A stretch of DNA of 64,000 nucleotides from Halisarca cf. caerulea (Eukaryota; Porifera; Demospongiae; Chondrillida; Halisarcidae), in assembly GCA_963170055.1 (NCBI GenBank), contig CAUJGJ010000001.1, positions 691,001-755,000 of the forward strand. Direction: 5' to 3'. Positions within the stretch are counted from its first letter, which is position 1; every line of letters starts with the position of its first letter. The position numbers and the translations under genes were made by a program. The notes under the pieces are model-generated. The model searched no databases. It had not been told where the DNA came from and saw only the letters and a program-made list of their open reading frames with translations. This document shows positions 23,601 through 30,679 of this stretch, one piece after another.

Positions 23601-23961
23601 GATTCTGCGTAGCTATTTCTCAATTTTCGGAGTTTACCATCATGAACTAAGTTGACCCTGCAAGATTTACACACAATTAAACTATGTACATGATAACCCT
23701 CACAAGGCATGCTCTTCCTGGTAACTAGTATACTATACACTAGCTGGGATTAATAAAACAGAAAAAAACTATAGCCTACAAGTTCAGCTTGTTTACCATA
23801 GATACTACAACCCCTATGGTTTTACTTTGTATTCTGTTGATCACTATGAACTTGTGCCAGGTGTGAGCTACAAATGCCGATCTACTGACATTAAACCATT
23901 GTCATCTTCGTCTACCCAAGCTGCCTTTCTTTTTCCTTCACTTGTTTTGTCTTCATCAGAA
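7031..23961 (-). CDS. UTP18: U3 snoRNP WD-repeat protein UTP18 (gene span, 10 exons seen)
   Basis: UTP18 is a WD40 protein of the SSU processome, which acts in the nucleolus in early 18S rRNA processing. Ten minus-strand exons join in phase, in order: 23890-23961, 23559-23657, 23437-23495, 20974-21206, 18000-18168, 17573-17670, 16769-16859, 8063-8186, 7407-7578, 7188-7327, with a short terminal exon 7031-7076. The family signatures I see are AAWVDEDD, IPTWAS, SGIQFHPHA, VDGEANPK, GYISLF, DGQIYVWDM, CGSDSGVVNVYG and VFSNWP followed by MDFSASGGYLACGNAKG. The visible exons give about 400 residues, against roughly 550 in known UTP18, so the N-terminal part is missing. No first exon was found up to 32 kb. 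Introns reach 8.6 kb and hold antisense retroelement copies. Function is assigned from the family. Confidence 0.9.
7188..7327 (-). CDS. UTP18: UTP18 exon, last WD repeat
   Basis: The exon lies between a TTTGTAG acceptor and a GTTAGT donor and encodes 46 codons plus two bases. It reads HLPSGSVFSNW, then MDFSASGGYLACGNAKGRVA, the most conserved C-terminal block of UTP18. Confidence 0.9.
7407..7578 (-). CDS. UTP18: UTP18 exon, WD repeat
   Basis: Acceptor CCAACAG and donor GTATGT bound the exon. It reads SDSGVVNVYG, then MNLTTTVDHMCFNH and SEKKSAVRL, matching the family pattern GVVNIY...MNL.T.V..L.FN....S.....AVRL. It joins in phase on both sides. Confidence 0.9.
8063..8186 (-). CDS. UTP18: UTP18 exon, WD repeat
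   Basis: A T-rich TTTTTTTAG acceptor and a GTGAGT donor bound 124 bases. It reads DGQIYVWDMRSRSCINKF and SLDMYFACG, a textbook WD40 blade (IYVWD) with UTP18-specific wording. Confidence 0.92.
8187..8940. other. UTP18 intron, no gene recognised
   Basis: This is the right part of the 8.6-kb UTP18 intron. An 84-codon plus-strand frame at 8563-8817 has no recognised domain and may be host or transposon debris. Confidence 0.4.
8941..10449 (+). pseudogene. RLE retroelement family copy A (5'-truncated)
   Basis: It begins just after the catalytic YADD position of the reverse transcriptase: WWENLVKPGPEFGYFPKASK, then GSKHLGIPLG and SQPHAAYSTFTHG, the thumb-like part. A frame break near 9510 leads to SSWLSTLPLKAYDFVLHKRA. 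Next comes the Zn knuckle CKCGKAFSVVHALNC (about 9815), which leads into the restriction-like endonuclease region in several frames (GFWGSHHEKVYMDIRVFNPN near 10,043; EQEKRRKYEQRIRDV near 10,148). The copy ends with a leucine/arginine-rich tail (CRLGFVLLRSSIMCLRGSRS). At least four frameshifts make it dead. It lies antisense inside the large UTP18 intron. Confidence 0.8.
10450..11150. other. UTP18 intron with TTA microsatellite, no gene
   Basis: The stretch contains an ATT/TTA tract and otherwise unremarkable sequence. Protein-like runs of Y, L, I or F here come only from the tandem triplet. Confidence 0.6.
10564..10735. repeat. (ATT)n/TTA microsatellite
   Basis: About 170 bases of ATT/TTA triplets, interrupted by poly-T and AAAAAA. 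Confidence 0.9.
11151..11220. repeat. Long perfect-stem hairpin
   Basis: Arms 11165-11184 and 11187-11206 (core ACAAGTGGTCAAATCT) are exact reverse complements around a 2-base loop. The pairing extends, with small mismatches, to TTCAAACT...AGTTTGAA at the edges. Confidence 0.7.
11342..11511. repeat. Inverted repeat, about 35-bp arms
   Basis: The left arm (core TTTATCTCTGCAACAATGGT, 11349-11378) and the right arm (core ACCATTGTTGCAGAGATAAA, 11477-11511) are reverse complements about 100 bases apart. This suggests a MITE or foldback remnant. Confidence 0.65.
11639..14779 (+). pseudogene. RLE retroelement family copy B (near full length)
   Basis: This is the only copy that keeps the N-terminus. 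From ATG 11639 it reads a Cys cluster (CCKCNHSGHCSNYKCSRDGH then LCTNCLPSRLKK), interrupted by a TAG at the fourth codon. Then follow a linker, FKWGNLDGTDF and AYKEVAHWRRNIF (about 12,085-12,170), and a heavily broken region to 12,720. The reverse transcriptase comes next: AGQEGGCEAGV near 12,950, VDATVAFNLLNRR near 13,035, QGDPLAMSMYV near 13,193 and VWLADDAAAGG near 13,270 with both catalytic Asp. It is followed by the thumb (13,394-13,744), a knuckle CACNEPFTVEHALSC (about 14,146) and an endonuclease-like tail. It carries many frameshifts and stops. It defines the family's domain order and is antisense to UTP18. Confidence 0.8.
12742..12793. repeat. Hairpin inside copy B
   Basis: TCAGGATCCACATATG and CATATGTGGATCCTGA are reverse complements about 6 bases apart, within the dead copy B. 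It may be a small secondary insertion. Confidence 0.6.
14884..15297 (-). repeat. 1-kb family repeat, partial copy
   Basis: Reverse complement of the left part of the 1-kb family. It contains GTGTCAATCCTACAT, GGAGTACTACCGTACTCC and the GCTAACAATCTGAGCTCACT block. The other half is missing. Confidence 0.6.
15600..15900 (+). pseudogene. Possible Tc1-like transposase HTH scrap
   Basis: About 15,750-15,845 reads KKTVSTVVKKYKEHGVIGHL then GSG, which resembles the helix-turn-helix and GRP-type linker of Tc1/mariner transposases. No DDE domain follows. The match is short and degenerate. Confidence 0.35.
16155..16711. mobile_element. pogo/Tigger-like MITE
   Basis: The left end ACAGCCGGACCTTTATAATCC and the right end GGATTAAGAAGGTTCCACTGT form imperfect terminal inverted repeats flanked by TA. 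This is the pattern of pogo-group elements. The interior is non-coding. Confidence 0.5.
16769..16859 (-). CDS. UTP18: UTP18 exon
   Basis: It reads TRQWMFDLKMNGTVDDTAFS to ELLSIGS, matching the family segment KxLIGSxKxNGxVAxxTFS. Two donors (GTAGTG at 16771 and GTGAGT at 16768) both keep frame and differ only by one serine codon. I chose the stronger GTGAGT. Confidence 0.85.
17573..17670 (-). CDS. UTP18: UTP18 exon
   Basis: It lies between a TACATAG acceptor and a GTATGT donor. It reads HRGISSKFVISPDNKYIAF and NGYISLFSNK, the family's FxVSPDxxxxxxxGxxGYxHL region. Phases match both neighbours. Confidence 0.88.
18000..18168 (-). CDS. UTP18: UTP18 exon
   Basis: It reads VDGEANPKLQSIDF then KFSQDGKEILG and VFYVYDIGSGKV. 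VDGxxNPKxQSI and VxYVYDxxxGK are UTP18 signatures. The acceptor TTATAG and donor GTGAGT are clear. Confidence 0.92.
18864..18926. repeat. Foldback repeat
   Basis: GGAAGTTTG...GATAGATATACCC is mirrored by GGGTATATCTATC...CAAACTTCC, with a short loop. Confidence 0.6.
18991..19179. mobile_element. pogo-like MITE
   Basis: Terminal inverted repeats ACAGTGAGACCTCACTTATC and its complement near 19,160-19,179 lie next to TA. This is a typical Tc1/mariner pogo-group short element with no coding capacity. Confidence 0.7.
19634..19685. repeat. (AT)n microsatellite
   Basis: About 50 bases of uninterrupted TA dinucleotides. Confidence 0.95.
20206..20382. mobile_element. pogo-like MITE
   Basis: Left end ACAGTCGAACTCTGTTAGTA and right end ACTTACTATCCAAGTTCTACTGT are inverted and flanked by TA. 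The interior repeats TAGTAAGTAC / TAGTGAGTAC words. Confidence 0.7.
20384..20485. repeat. Inverted-repeat element
   Basis: AGTTATACAATGGC at the left and GCCATTGTATAACT at the right continue inwards as near-complementary arms through TTTGCGGAG / CTCCGCAAA and ACACGCAC / GTGCGTGT. It is MITE-like. Confidence 0.65.
20486..20695. repeat. Compound AT / GT / CA microsatellite
   Basis: Alternating TA tracts with GTGTGT and CACACA ends and a few TTATACAATGG repeats. Confidence 0.85.
20974..21206 (-). CDS. UTP18: UTP18 exon
   Basis: It spans an acidic stretch (DVESEDE), then LPGGILDIKQL, and the first WD blade (GVSGIQFHPHANVLLATG to AVIFQ). The family has the same order: acidic linker, LP.GIL....C, then ISSVQFHP. 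The 233 bases join in phase on both sides. Confidence 0.9.
21207..23436. other. UTP18 intron, no gene
   Basis: A 2.2-kb intron holding a 44-bp perfect palindrome (22,010-22,053) and a C16 run at 22,559-22,574. No gene or RNA is seen. Confidence 0.6.
22010..22053. repeat. Palindrome
   Basis: GCTATGATTAAAGAG and CTCTTTAATCATAGC are exact complements around a 14-base centre. Confidence 0.7.
23437..23495 (-). CDS. UTP18: UTP18 small exon
   Basis: A 59-base exon reading FTNLSSIPTWASDEEKTLS. The family has V/PxWA at this place, just before the acidic linker. Acceptor ACCTTCAG and donor GTATTT both give the right phase. Confidence 0.8.
23559..23657 (-). CDS. UTP18: UTP18 exon
   Basis: It reads VNLVHDGKLRKLRNSYAEST and ends in ...RKLRT plus two bases. 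It fits the basic stretch after the WVDE motif in UTP18. Acceptor CTTGCAG, donor GTAAGT. Confidence 0.8.
23890..23961 (-). CDS. UTP18: UTP18 exon, most upstream one found
   Basis: It reads SDEDKTSEGKRKAAWVDEDD and then NGL, containing the WVDEDD motif of the UTP18 N-terminal half. The donor GTCAGT at 23,889 gives a Met codon across the splice. The acceptor is uncertain: CTGCAG (used here) or an upstream ACAG. In-frame ATGs just upstream could also be a start, but the family has a longer N-terminus. Confidence 0.75.
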
Positions 23962-24041
23962 CTGCAGTTCATCATAACTATATACCTGTTTTCCAGAAAC
24001 TTGCGTTAGGTCTACCTTAGTCTGGCGTAGCCGACCCAATC

Positions 24042-24270
24042 TAGTCTCGCGTCGCACAGACCCTATTCTCGCCTCCATTTTTTTATTATGACGTCACACG
24101 GTCGCCGACCGTGTGACGTCATAATAAAAAAATGGAGGCGAGAATAGGGTCTGTGTAATCTCGTTCCCAGCCCACCGCTTCCGCTTCCAACATGACCTTC
24201 TCGACCGTAACAAAATGGAGGGCGGAAGTTGGACTGGGAACGAGACTAGGGTCTGTGCGACGCGAGACTA
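24042..24270. mobile_element. TAGTCTCG-family foldback element with nested insertion
   Basis: It starts TAGTCTCGCGTCG and ends CGACGCGAGACTA. GACCCAATC is duplicated at 24033-24041 and 24271-24279 (9 bp, perfect). A long palindrome around GACGTCACACGGTCGCCGAC sits inside. The right arm is split by the element at 24156-24248. It has no coding capacity. Confidence 0.85.
24156..24248. mobile_element. TAGTCTCG-family element nested in the previous one
   Basis: It starts TAATCTCGTTCCCAG and ends CTGGGAACGAGACTA. The host sequence GGGTCTGTG is duplicated at 24147-24155 and 24249-24257. The nesting shows that it jumped after the outer element. Confidence 0.88.
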
Positions 24271-24380
24271 GACCCAATCCGCGCTCGGCCATTTTCGGGG
24301 ACTGACGTCACCGTCCCCGAAAATTAAATGAGGGTATCGGTCTGGCCACGTCAGACTACCAGGTAGGTCCAACCATAGTC

Positions 24381-24437
24381 TAGTCTCGTTCCCAGACCCA
24401 CTTCCGGCCGCCATTTATTCTGCCTGGAACGAGACTA
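24381..24437. mobile_element. 57-bp TAGTCTCG-family MITE
   Basis: It starts TAGTCTCGTTCCCAGACCCA and ends GGAACGAGACTA. ACCATAGTC is duplicated at 24372-24380 and 24438-24446. Its first 45 bases match the left end of the 2.46-kb element at 27555, so it is an extreme deletion derivative of that kind of element. Confidence 0.88.
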
Positions 24438-24730
24438 ACCATAGTCCAGCCTAGTCTCGTGTAACACAGACCCGCTTCTCGCCTCCATTTTTTATTATGA
24501 CGTCATTTGGTCGGCGACCAAATGACGTCATTACCGAGCGGTAGCGAGGTTAATTGATTCAGTCGCAGACGGGACTCCATTCGAGGTTGCCCACGCATTC
24601 GGCGGGTAAATTACTACCTTTAGGCCAATGAGCTAAAAACTTTGCACGCGAATTGCGACTCGACTTCACAGGTTTATTGCATGTTTACATCTAAAAGTAA
24701 CTCGCCTCAAATGATGACAATGGAAAGCCC

Positions 24731-27089
24731 ATGGCCCTAACTGAAGAAGTGAAACATTGTCTAGAGAAAAAGCAACCAGCACGACACCCACCCTCACCTG
24801 AAGCTGTTATACCAGAACAAGAGAATGAGTTCCGCTCACAGGCAATAATCTTTGATCAAATAGATGGCAAGCTGATACTTGACTGTGCCTTAAAATCAGA
24901 TGGTGCAGCAGGACCCTCTGGTCTTGATGCTTCAGCATGGAAGCGCCTTTGTTCATCATTTGGCAGCCACTCTGTGGATCTCTGCAATGCAATTGCGTCT
25001 GTCTCGAAAAGGATCTGCACCACGTATGTAAATCCTGAAGACATCAGGGCACTAGTTGCCTGTCGTCTAATTGCCTTGGACAAATGCCCAGGTGTTCGCC
25101 CCATTGGAATAGGAGAGACAGTACGTAGAATCATGGCCCGAGCCATCCTCTCTGTTCTTAAAGATGACATCAAGAAAGCTGCTGGCCCCATACAACTGTG
25201 TGCGGGCCAGGAATCTGGGTGCGAGGCAGCAATCCACGCACTGAACCAAATTTTCGAAGACCCCAACACGGATGCAGTATTGCTAGTTGATGCCAGCAAT
25301 GCGTTCAACTCATTGAACAGGGAAACAGCACTCAGAAACATCCAAGCTTTGTGCCCTGCGCTCTCAACTGTCCTGATCAACACCTATAGGGAAGACATCC
25401 CCTTGTTCATTGGAGGAAAAACATTACTCTCACAGGAAGGCACAACGCAAGGAGACCCCCTTGCTATGGCCATGTACGCCCTGGCCGTGACCCCTTTGAT
25501 CAAGGATCTCAACCTTGAGAACACTAAGCAAGTCTGGTTTGCAGATTATGCTTCTGCTGGTGCAAGCCTGACAAACCTTAGGTCATGGTGGGATACACTC
25601 CTCAGAAAAGGGCCGGCCTATGGATACTATCCAAACCCTGAAAAGTCGTGGATTGTCACCAAGGAGAACAAACACAATGAAGCCATAGAGACCTTCGAAG
25701 GTACTTGTCTAAACATCACAACAGAGGGCAGACGATACCTTGGAAGTGCAATTGGTCAAGATACCTTTGTTGAGAGATTTGTGGAAAGCAAGGTTAGTAT
25801 GTGGGTGGATGAGATCAAATCCCTTGCCAAAATTGCAAAAACACAACCTCATGCTGTGTATGCTTTGTACACACACTGTACAATGCACAGATGGACCTTC
25901 CTTTCTAGAACAACACCTGGTATTGCTCATTTGTTGAAACCTCTTGAAGATGCAATATGTAACCATCTGATTCCAAGCCTTACAGGCCATGGGACTCTAA
26001 CCCAACTTGAAAGGGAGATTGTGGCCTTGCCGGCACGTCTTGGAGGCCTAGGGATTCCCAACCCTTCTCTTCAAGCACCAATTGCATTCCAGATCTCTAG
26101 AACTGTTTCATCTCCACTGACATCTCTTATCCACCAACAGAGGGACCACCTACCTGAATACACTATTCAAAGTCAGGCTCATACAAAGCAAGAAATAAGA
26201 ACCAAACATCGCAATGAAGAAAAGCGGAGCCAACAGGAGATAATGGGGAAAATCCCTTCAAATCTGAGGCGAGCTATTGAAGTATCATCTGAGAAGGGAG
26301 CCTCCATTTGGTTAACCATGCACCCTCCCGATCGAAGAGAATGGATTTCTCCTGAACAAAGGAGAGTTCCACGATGCTTTGCACCTGAGATATGGGTGGT
26401 ACCCAGGAAGACTGCCACAAATGTGCGTTTGTGGAAAGCCATTCACAGTAGACCACTCCATGATCTGTCCACATGGTGGGTTTCCTACGCTGCGCCACAA
26501 TGAGTTGAGGGACCTCACTGCAAAATGGATGTCAGAGGTATGTCACAATGTGGGCACTGAACCACCTTTACAGTCCTTGTCTGGAGAGAGTTTACGACAA
26601 AAGAGTGCAAACAAGGAGGATGGTGCTTGAGTAGATGTAGTCGCGGACAACTTTTGGGGTAGTGGTAAGCGTGCCTTTTTTGACGTAAGGGTGTTTCACC
26701 CAATGGCTCAAAGCTACCGCTCAACCAAAATTGAGTCCTGCTACAGGTCAAAAGAGCAGGAAAAGAGGCGTGTGTATGATGAGAGAATACGAGAAATAGA
26801 GCATGGAACCTTTGCACCACTCGTGTTCACAACCTCTGGTGGGATGGCACCTGCTGCATCCATAACATACAGAAGATTGGCCTCAATGATTGCGGAAAAG
26901 AGGAAGCAATCTTACTCAATGTCCATATGCATGATTCGCTGCCAGATCTCTTTTGCACTGATCAGATCAGCTGTGAGATGTCTCAGAGGATTCAGATCTT
27001 CACGTGGAATCCCAAAAGAAGTCTCCACCATTGAGGACATGAGGGTGACCATGGCTGAGAGTCAGATGGAATGTGATTATGCATGTTAG
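24731..27089 (+). pseudogene. RLE retroelement family copy C, nearly intact RT to endonuclease
   Basis: A 590-codon frame from 24731 carries the reverse transcriptase: GPSGLDA, CPGVRPIGIGETVRRI, AGQESGCEAAIHA, LLVDASNAFNSLNR (motif A, about 25,280), EGTTQGDPLAMAMYA (motif B), VWFADYASAG (motif C), GYYPNPEKSW and RRYLGSAIG. A single frameshift near 26,322-26,330 moves into the frame with LRYGWYPG, the knuckle CVCGKPFTVDHSMIC, RHNELRDLTAKW, FFDVRVFHP and EKRRVYDERIREIEHGTFAP. That frame runs to 27,089 with one TGA at 26,628, where family members have Arg. Motif C reads FADY: the second catalytic Asp (codon 273) is Tyr. The N-terminal Cys cluster and FKWG region are absent, so it is 5'-truncated as well. 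It appears young. Confidence 0.88.
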
Positions 27090-27545
27090 ACAGAATACGT
27101 AACTGCTGCACTGCAAATTTGCTGGAACCCTCAATGCCAACTGTACTTTATGTATTTATTCTATTAATTAATCATCAATTTGGAGCGTAAAAAAAAGTAA
27201 TTCGCCGAGAGGAATTCTTCACGTTAAGCTGTTGATCGCTTCGTTGGGCGATCTCGCTGATCGATAAAGGCAGAAAAACCTCCCTTTTTTGGTCAACACC
27301 AGGCGATGTCAGACTTCAACGTTCGGTCCTTTTCCCCGTGTTTGAATACATAAAAAATGACACTCTTGAATTTATCGTAAGCGATTTTAGATTACTTTTG
27401 AACGAAAGGAAGGATATGTGATATTGCGATTCGGGCCACTAAATAGCCACGCCATTGTGACGGCCATTTGCCAGCCCTGCCAACTGTGACTATAGACTGT
27501 GTGTGCGGCCATGTTTCCGTACAAACGCCGAGTGCGGAGCAGGAA
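27090..27545. other. Interior of the 6.2-kb element, no gene
   Basis: The 3' flank of copy C and CpG-containing sequence up to the insertion point of the 2.46-kb element. A short frame interrupted by that insertion (from ATG at about 27,509) has no known domain. Confidence 0.4.
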
Positions 27546-27763
27546 GGAGAGTGCTAGTCTCGTTCCCAGACCCACTTCCGGCCGCCATTTATTCTGCCGG
27601 GAAAGGTGGGTCTGGTGACTAATGCGCTATCTCTTGGCATTACGTGGGCGAAAACCATGTGCAGTCCCTGTGACTTGGCGCCAGCCGTTTCTCCGTTCGT
27701 ACGTTTCTTCGAACAAATAGGAATGGCTATGTGCTCCTTGTATTGTTGTGCAGTTCGGAAATA

Positions 27764-28354
27764 ATGGATAAGTGTGTTGTTTGCGGAATAGTCACAGTTG
27801 CTTCGAGAGATTCGAGACGAAGGAATATATCGTCGTCGTTAAATGGAACTGGTCCGTTTTTTCGATTGTTTCGTGATCTATTTACGCATATTTTAGAGGA
27901 ATATAAGGAAAAAGGGAAGCCAGAATATGCATATGTGTGCTCCAAGTGTTACCTCTGTCTGAGCAAAGCAATTAACCGACTCACCGCATTGGAAGAGTCG
28001 ATCGAGGAGATTAAGAATCTTTGCTTGTCTTCGGGTGTGTCGTCTTCGATCGTGAATCCTGTGATTTTACCTGGTCGACTATGCAGCGAAGCTAGAGATT
28101 CAAGCATGATAGGGAGTGCAATTTCTCCAATGTTATCATCAAACAGTGAGTACTCACACAGTCTTATGCATACATTACATTAAATTACACATTATGCATG
28201 TATGTACTGTGCATGCATGCATGTGATTATTATTATTGTTATTATAGTGCATGACATATTACTGAGGACGATTGTCCAGTAAAGCGCTACACTAAAACTT
28301 ATACTCATACCTGTGTGTACGTATATATGTACATGTGTGCATGTGCATGTGTGT

Positions 28355-28406
<52 letters not shown>

Positions 28407-28418
28407 GTGTGCGTGCGC

Positions 28419-28455
<37 letters not shown>

Positions 28456-28487
28456 CGTGTGTGTGTGTGTGCGTGCGTGTGTGTGTG

Positions 28488-28548
<61 letters not shown>

Positions 28549-28613
28549 ATATGTGTGTGTGTGTGTTTGTGTATACGTATATGTGTGGTAGTGTGCTGGT
28601 ATACGTGTACAAG

Positions 28614-28660
<47 letters not shown>

Positions 28661-28692
28661 GTGTGTGTGCATGTGTATGTGTGTGTGTGTGT

Positions 28693-28731
<39 letters not shown>

Positions 28732-28815
28732 TGTGTGTGTGTATGTGTACATACGTGTGTGTGTGTTTACATAATATTATGTGTTTGTGTGCCGGTATAC
28801 GTGTACATGTGTGTG

Positions 28816-28904
<89 letters not shown>

Positions 28905-29094
28905 TTAGTTTATGTGCAATGAGTCATCATGCACTATCGCTTTTGTGTTTAATCTGTATTATTTAGAAAGGCCTGCAACTAGTGACTTTGCTGAAACTCC
29001 CAAAAGGCCACGGTTTACAAGGGAAGGATCTACAGTAACTATGGAAACACCACCCCATGACGGCAATGTTACTACTCCTGCAAGTGAAGCCATA
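27764..29094 (+). pseudogene. Cys-rich transposase-like N-terminus (two exons)
   Basis: Exon 1 (27764-28146) starts ATG and reads MDKCVVCG, then FFRLFRDLFTHILEEY and YVCSKCYLCLSKAINRL, a CxxC...CxxC pair of about 60 residues spacing followed by a possible coiled coil. Donor GTGAGT at 28,147. A GT-microsatellite intron follows. Exon 2 (28967-29094) follows an ATTTAG acceptor and reads KRPATSDFAETPKRPRF, ending before GTATGT at 29,095. Phases join. A third exon after TTATAG at 29,200 would read VTIKRRGRVLTLRG, but it overlaps the helicase homology on the other strand and may be spurious. No catalytic domain is present. I infer a truncated transposase from its position in the element; a host zinc-binding protein is the alternative. 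Confidence 0.5.
28349..28902. repeat. (GT)n microsatellite, about 550 bp
   Basis: Nearly continuous GT/TG with scattered CG, CA and TA steps, inside the intron of the Cys-rich gene. Long V/C and H/T reading frames here are artefacts of the repeat. Confidence 0.95.
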
Positions 29095-29206
29095 GTATGT
29101 TAATATATATATACTAACTTAGTTATGTAAATGTATATATGTTCCATAATGATCACACATTGTGTTTCATGTAAAATTACATTAATTTGCCTATTATAGG
29201 TAACCA

Positions 29207-29965
29207 TTAAAAGACGTGGAAGAGTTCTGACTTTAAGAGGGAGCGAATATACCCAATATTTGCGTATTCTTGCCGAAAACATGACCACTCATGAATACAA
29301 TGAGCTTCGTCCACTGCAATGCCTATTACATTCTCACAATAGACGTAGCTCGTCAACACACTTCTAAAATCACTATTCAAAAGGATTGACTCAGGACTAA
29401 GATAAACAAGTTGGTGTTCACCTTTGAGGACATGGTCTGGAATACGAGACTTCTCGTTCACAATTGTGGCCGATAATCCTTTACGTTGAAAAGCACTGAT
29501 CTGGTCCTGCATCAAGCTTATCAGCGGCGATATAACTAATAAAATGCTAGGATGCGGTATAGGACCTACATCTACAGTCCTTAATATGTCAAATAAGACA
29601 GGCATGATCGCATAACATAAAGACTTTCCACTACCCGTCGGTAAAGCAACGAAAACATCCTTCCCTTCAACAAACGCCACGATTACTTCTCGCTGTTTCT
29701 TCTTCACATCAAAGTAACCCAAAGAATTCGAGGCCTCAACAATGGCTCGATCTAATGTTGCCTTCCTGACTCTTCGCTGCAACAAGGGAACAAAAACACC
29801 GTCGCTGTCCGTCTTGCCAATGAGTACGTATAACCATAGACCCCGCTCTAAAAAGTAGTGACACCTGATGTCAGGTGACGAGCTCATTAATATTCTCAAC
29901 TGAGCAATCTGATTGGTACTTAGTATTCGTTGTACGACCTTTGACCCTGCCAGGAATTTTCCCAT
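29207..29965 (-). pseudogene. RecQ-like SF2 helicase, N-terminal half
   Basis: A 252-codon minus-strand frame starts ATG at 29,965, only about 55 bases from the element's right end. It reads GYFDVKKKQREVIVAFVEGK (motif 0 region), ALPTGSGKSLCY (Walker A), VISPLISLMQDQ (motif Ia), VYLSPESIL (motif Ib), AVDEAHCIHEW (Walker B) and FRQEYANIGYIRSLL. This covers RecA domain 1 of a RecQ-family helicase. Motifs III-VI, the Zn-binding and winged-helix parts are missing, and the frame ends near the convergent Cys-rich gene. It is truncated by deletion inside the transposon, not a working host RECQ gene. Family members unwind 3'-overhang DNA; here a role in transposition is inferred. Confidence 0.75.
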
Positions 29966-30028
29966 TAGTCACCAGACCCACCTTCGCGTGCGTGCGCAGT
30001 GGGTCTGGGAACGAGACTAGGAGAGTGC

Positions 30029-30624
30029 ATGCCTTTTGCCGCCATCGGCGCCTTCGTAAAGAAGGAATATGCTGGCATAGGTGTGGAAATAATAGGTGTT
30101 GAAATTTTACAGGCATAATGCGGGAATATAATTGATCACAAATTTTATATTGGCATGCCCAATGCATATGCTGCAGGGGGTTCAGATAAGTGGCCAATAG
30201 CTCAACTATTATACACTCTGAGTACTACTAGGGAGTGTATTTTGTCTAGTGAGTTTGTCAGGACAAGCAGTAGTGTTGAAATTCGTGTGAGTGCAGAACT
30301 AAAAAAACTGATTACGGTTTATACCAAATTATGAAAATGTGTACTAACATGGTGACTAAGAGACAAATCGTCAACTGATCATGAGCTATGAATAGTCCAA
30401 ACATTCAGCATTGCAGAAGGTATCACTGTTCAAAAAGCATGCATGATCCCTTTAAAATGTCCCATTCCTTCACACAGGACCAAAGGGGTTTGTCTGGCTA
30501 CATGAGACTAGCTCACAACTACATTATAATTTTATGCAATCAATTATTTCATCCATATTCCCATTCCCATTCAATTTCAATGTCCTTTTCTTTTAGCGAG
30601 GTTCTGAACTTTGTTCACGACTAG
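30029..30624. other. Right interior of the 6.2-kb element, no gene
   Basis: It continues the sequence interrupted at 27,545. No coding or repeat structure is recognised until the 46-bp terminal repeat. Confidence 0.4.
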
Positions 30625-30679
30625 TAATAAAAAATGGAGGCGAGAAGCGGGTCTGTGTTACACGAGACTAAGTCCAGCC

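Larger units (their letters stand above)
24018..24358. mobile_element. Host element of the nested cluster (TAGTCTGG ends)
   Basis: Imperfect terminal repeats TAGTCTGGCGTAGCC (left) and GGCCACGTCAGACTA (right) enclose the element at 24042-24270 and a short GGGGACTGACGTCACCGTCCCC foldback. I see no matching target duplication, so the boundaries are weaker than for its neighbours. Confidence 0.45.
27555..30019. mobile_element. 2.46-kb RecQ-carrying element (Academ-like, internally deleted)
   Basis: It starts TAGTCTCGTTCCCAGACCCA and ends with the exact complement. GGAGAGTGC is duplicated at 27546-27554 and 30020-30028. The terminal repeats run on, with a variable middle, through GGTGGGTCTGGTGACTAATG (left) and its complement (right), about 60-70 bp. 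The left half codes a Cys-rich protein (plus strand). The right half codes a RecQ-like helicase N-terminus (minus strand). They converge near 29,100-29,240, where the middle of the element is evidently deleted. Helicase-bearing Academ transposons (AcademH) are the known group combining a Cys-rich transposase with a RecQ-related helicase; the assignment is by inference. Confidence 0.75.
24452..30670. mobile_element. 6.2-kb TAGTCTCG-family element (composite)
   Basis: Terminal inverted repeats of 46 bp, identical at 24452-24497 and 30625-30670 (start TAGTCTCGTGTAACACAGAC), are flanked by the 9-bp duplication AGTCCAGCC (24443-24451 and 30671-30679). A GACGTCATTTGGTCGGCGAC palindrome lies next to the left end. 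Inside are retroelement copy C (about 24,700-27,100) and the complete 2.46-kb element (27,555-30,019). The remaining segments (24,533-24,700; 27,100-27,545; 30,029-30,624) hold no recognised gene, so a transposase of its own is not visible. Confidence 0.85.

Noticed and set aside
24807..26820. Minus-strand and alternate-frame ORFs across copy C
   Set aside because: Shadows of the reverse-transcriptase frame on the plus strand.
28361..28900. CRISPR-like array
   Set aside because: Simple dinucleotide repeats without unique spacers; the DNA is eukaryotic.
28192..28966. Several 60-197-codon frames on both strands rich in Cys/Val or His/Thr
   Set aside because: They are translations of the GT/CA microsatellite and have no other sequence content.
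29207..29965. Host RECQL helicase gene
   Set aside because: Only the first RecA domain is present, it starts about 55 bp from a transposon end, and it lies entirely between the inverted repeats and 9-bp duplication.
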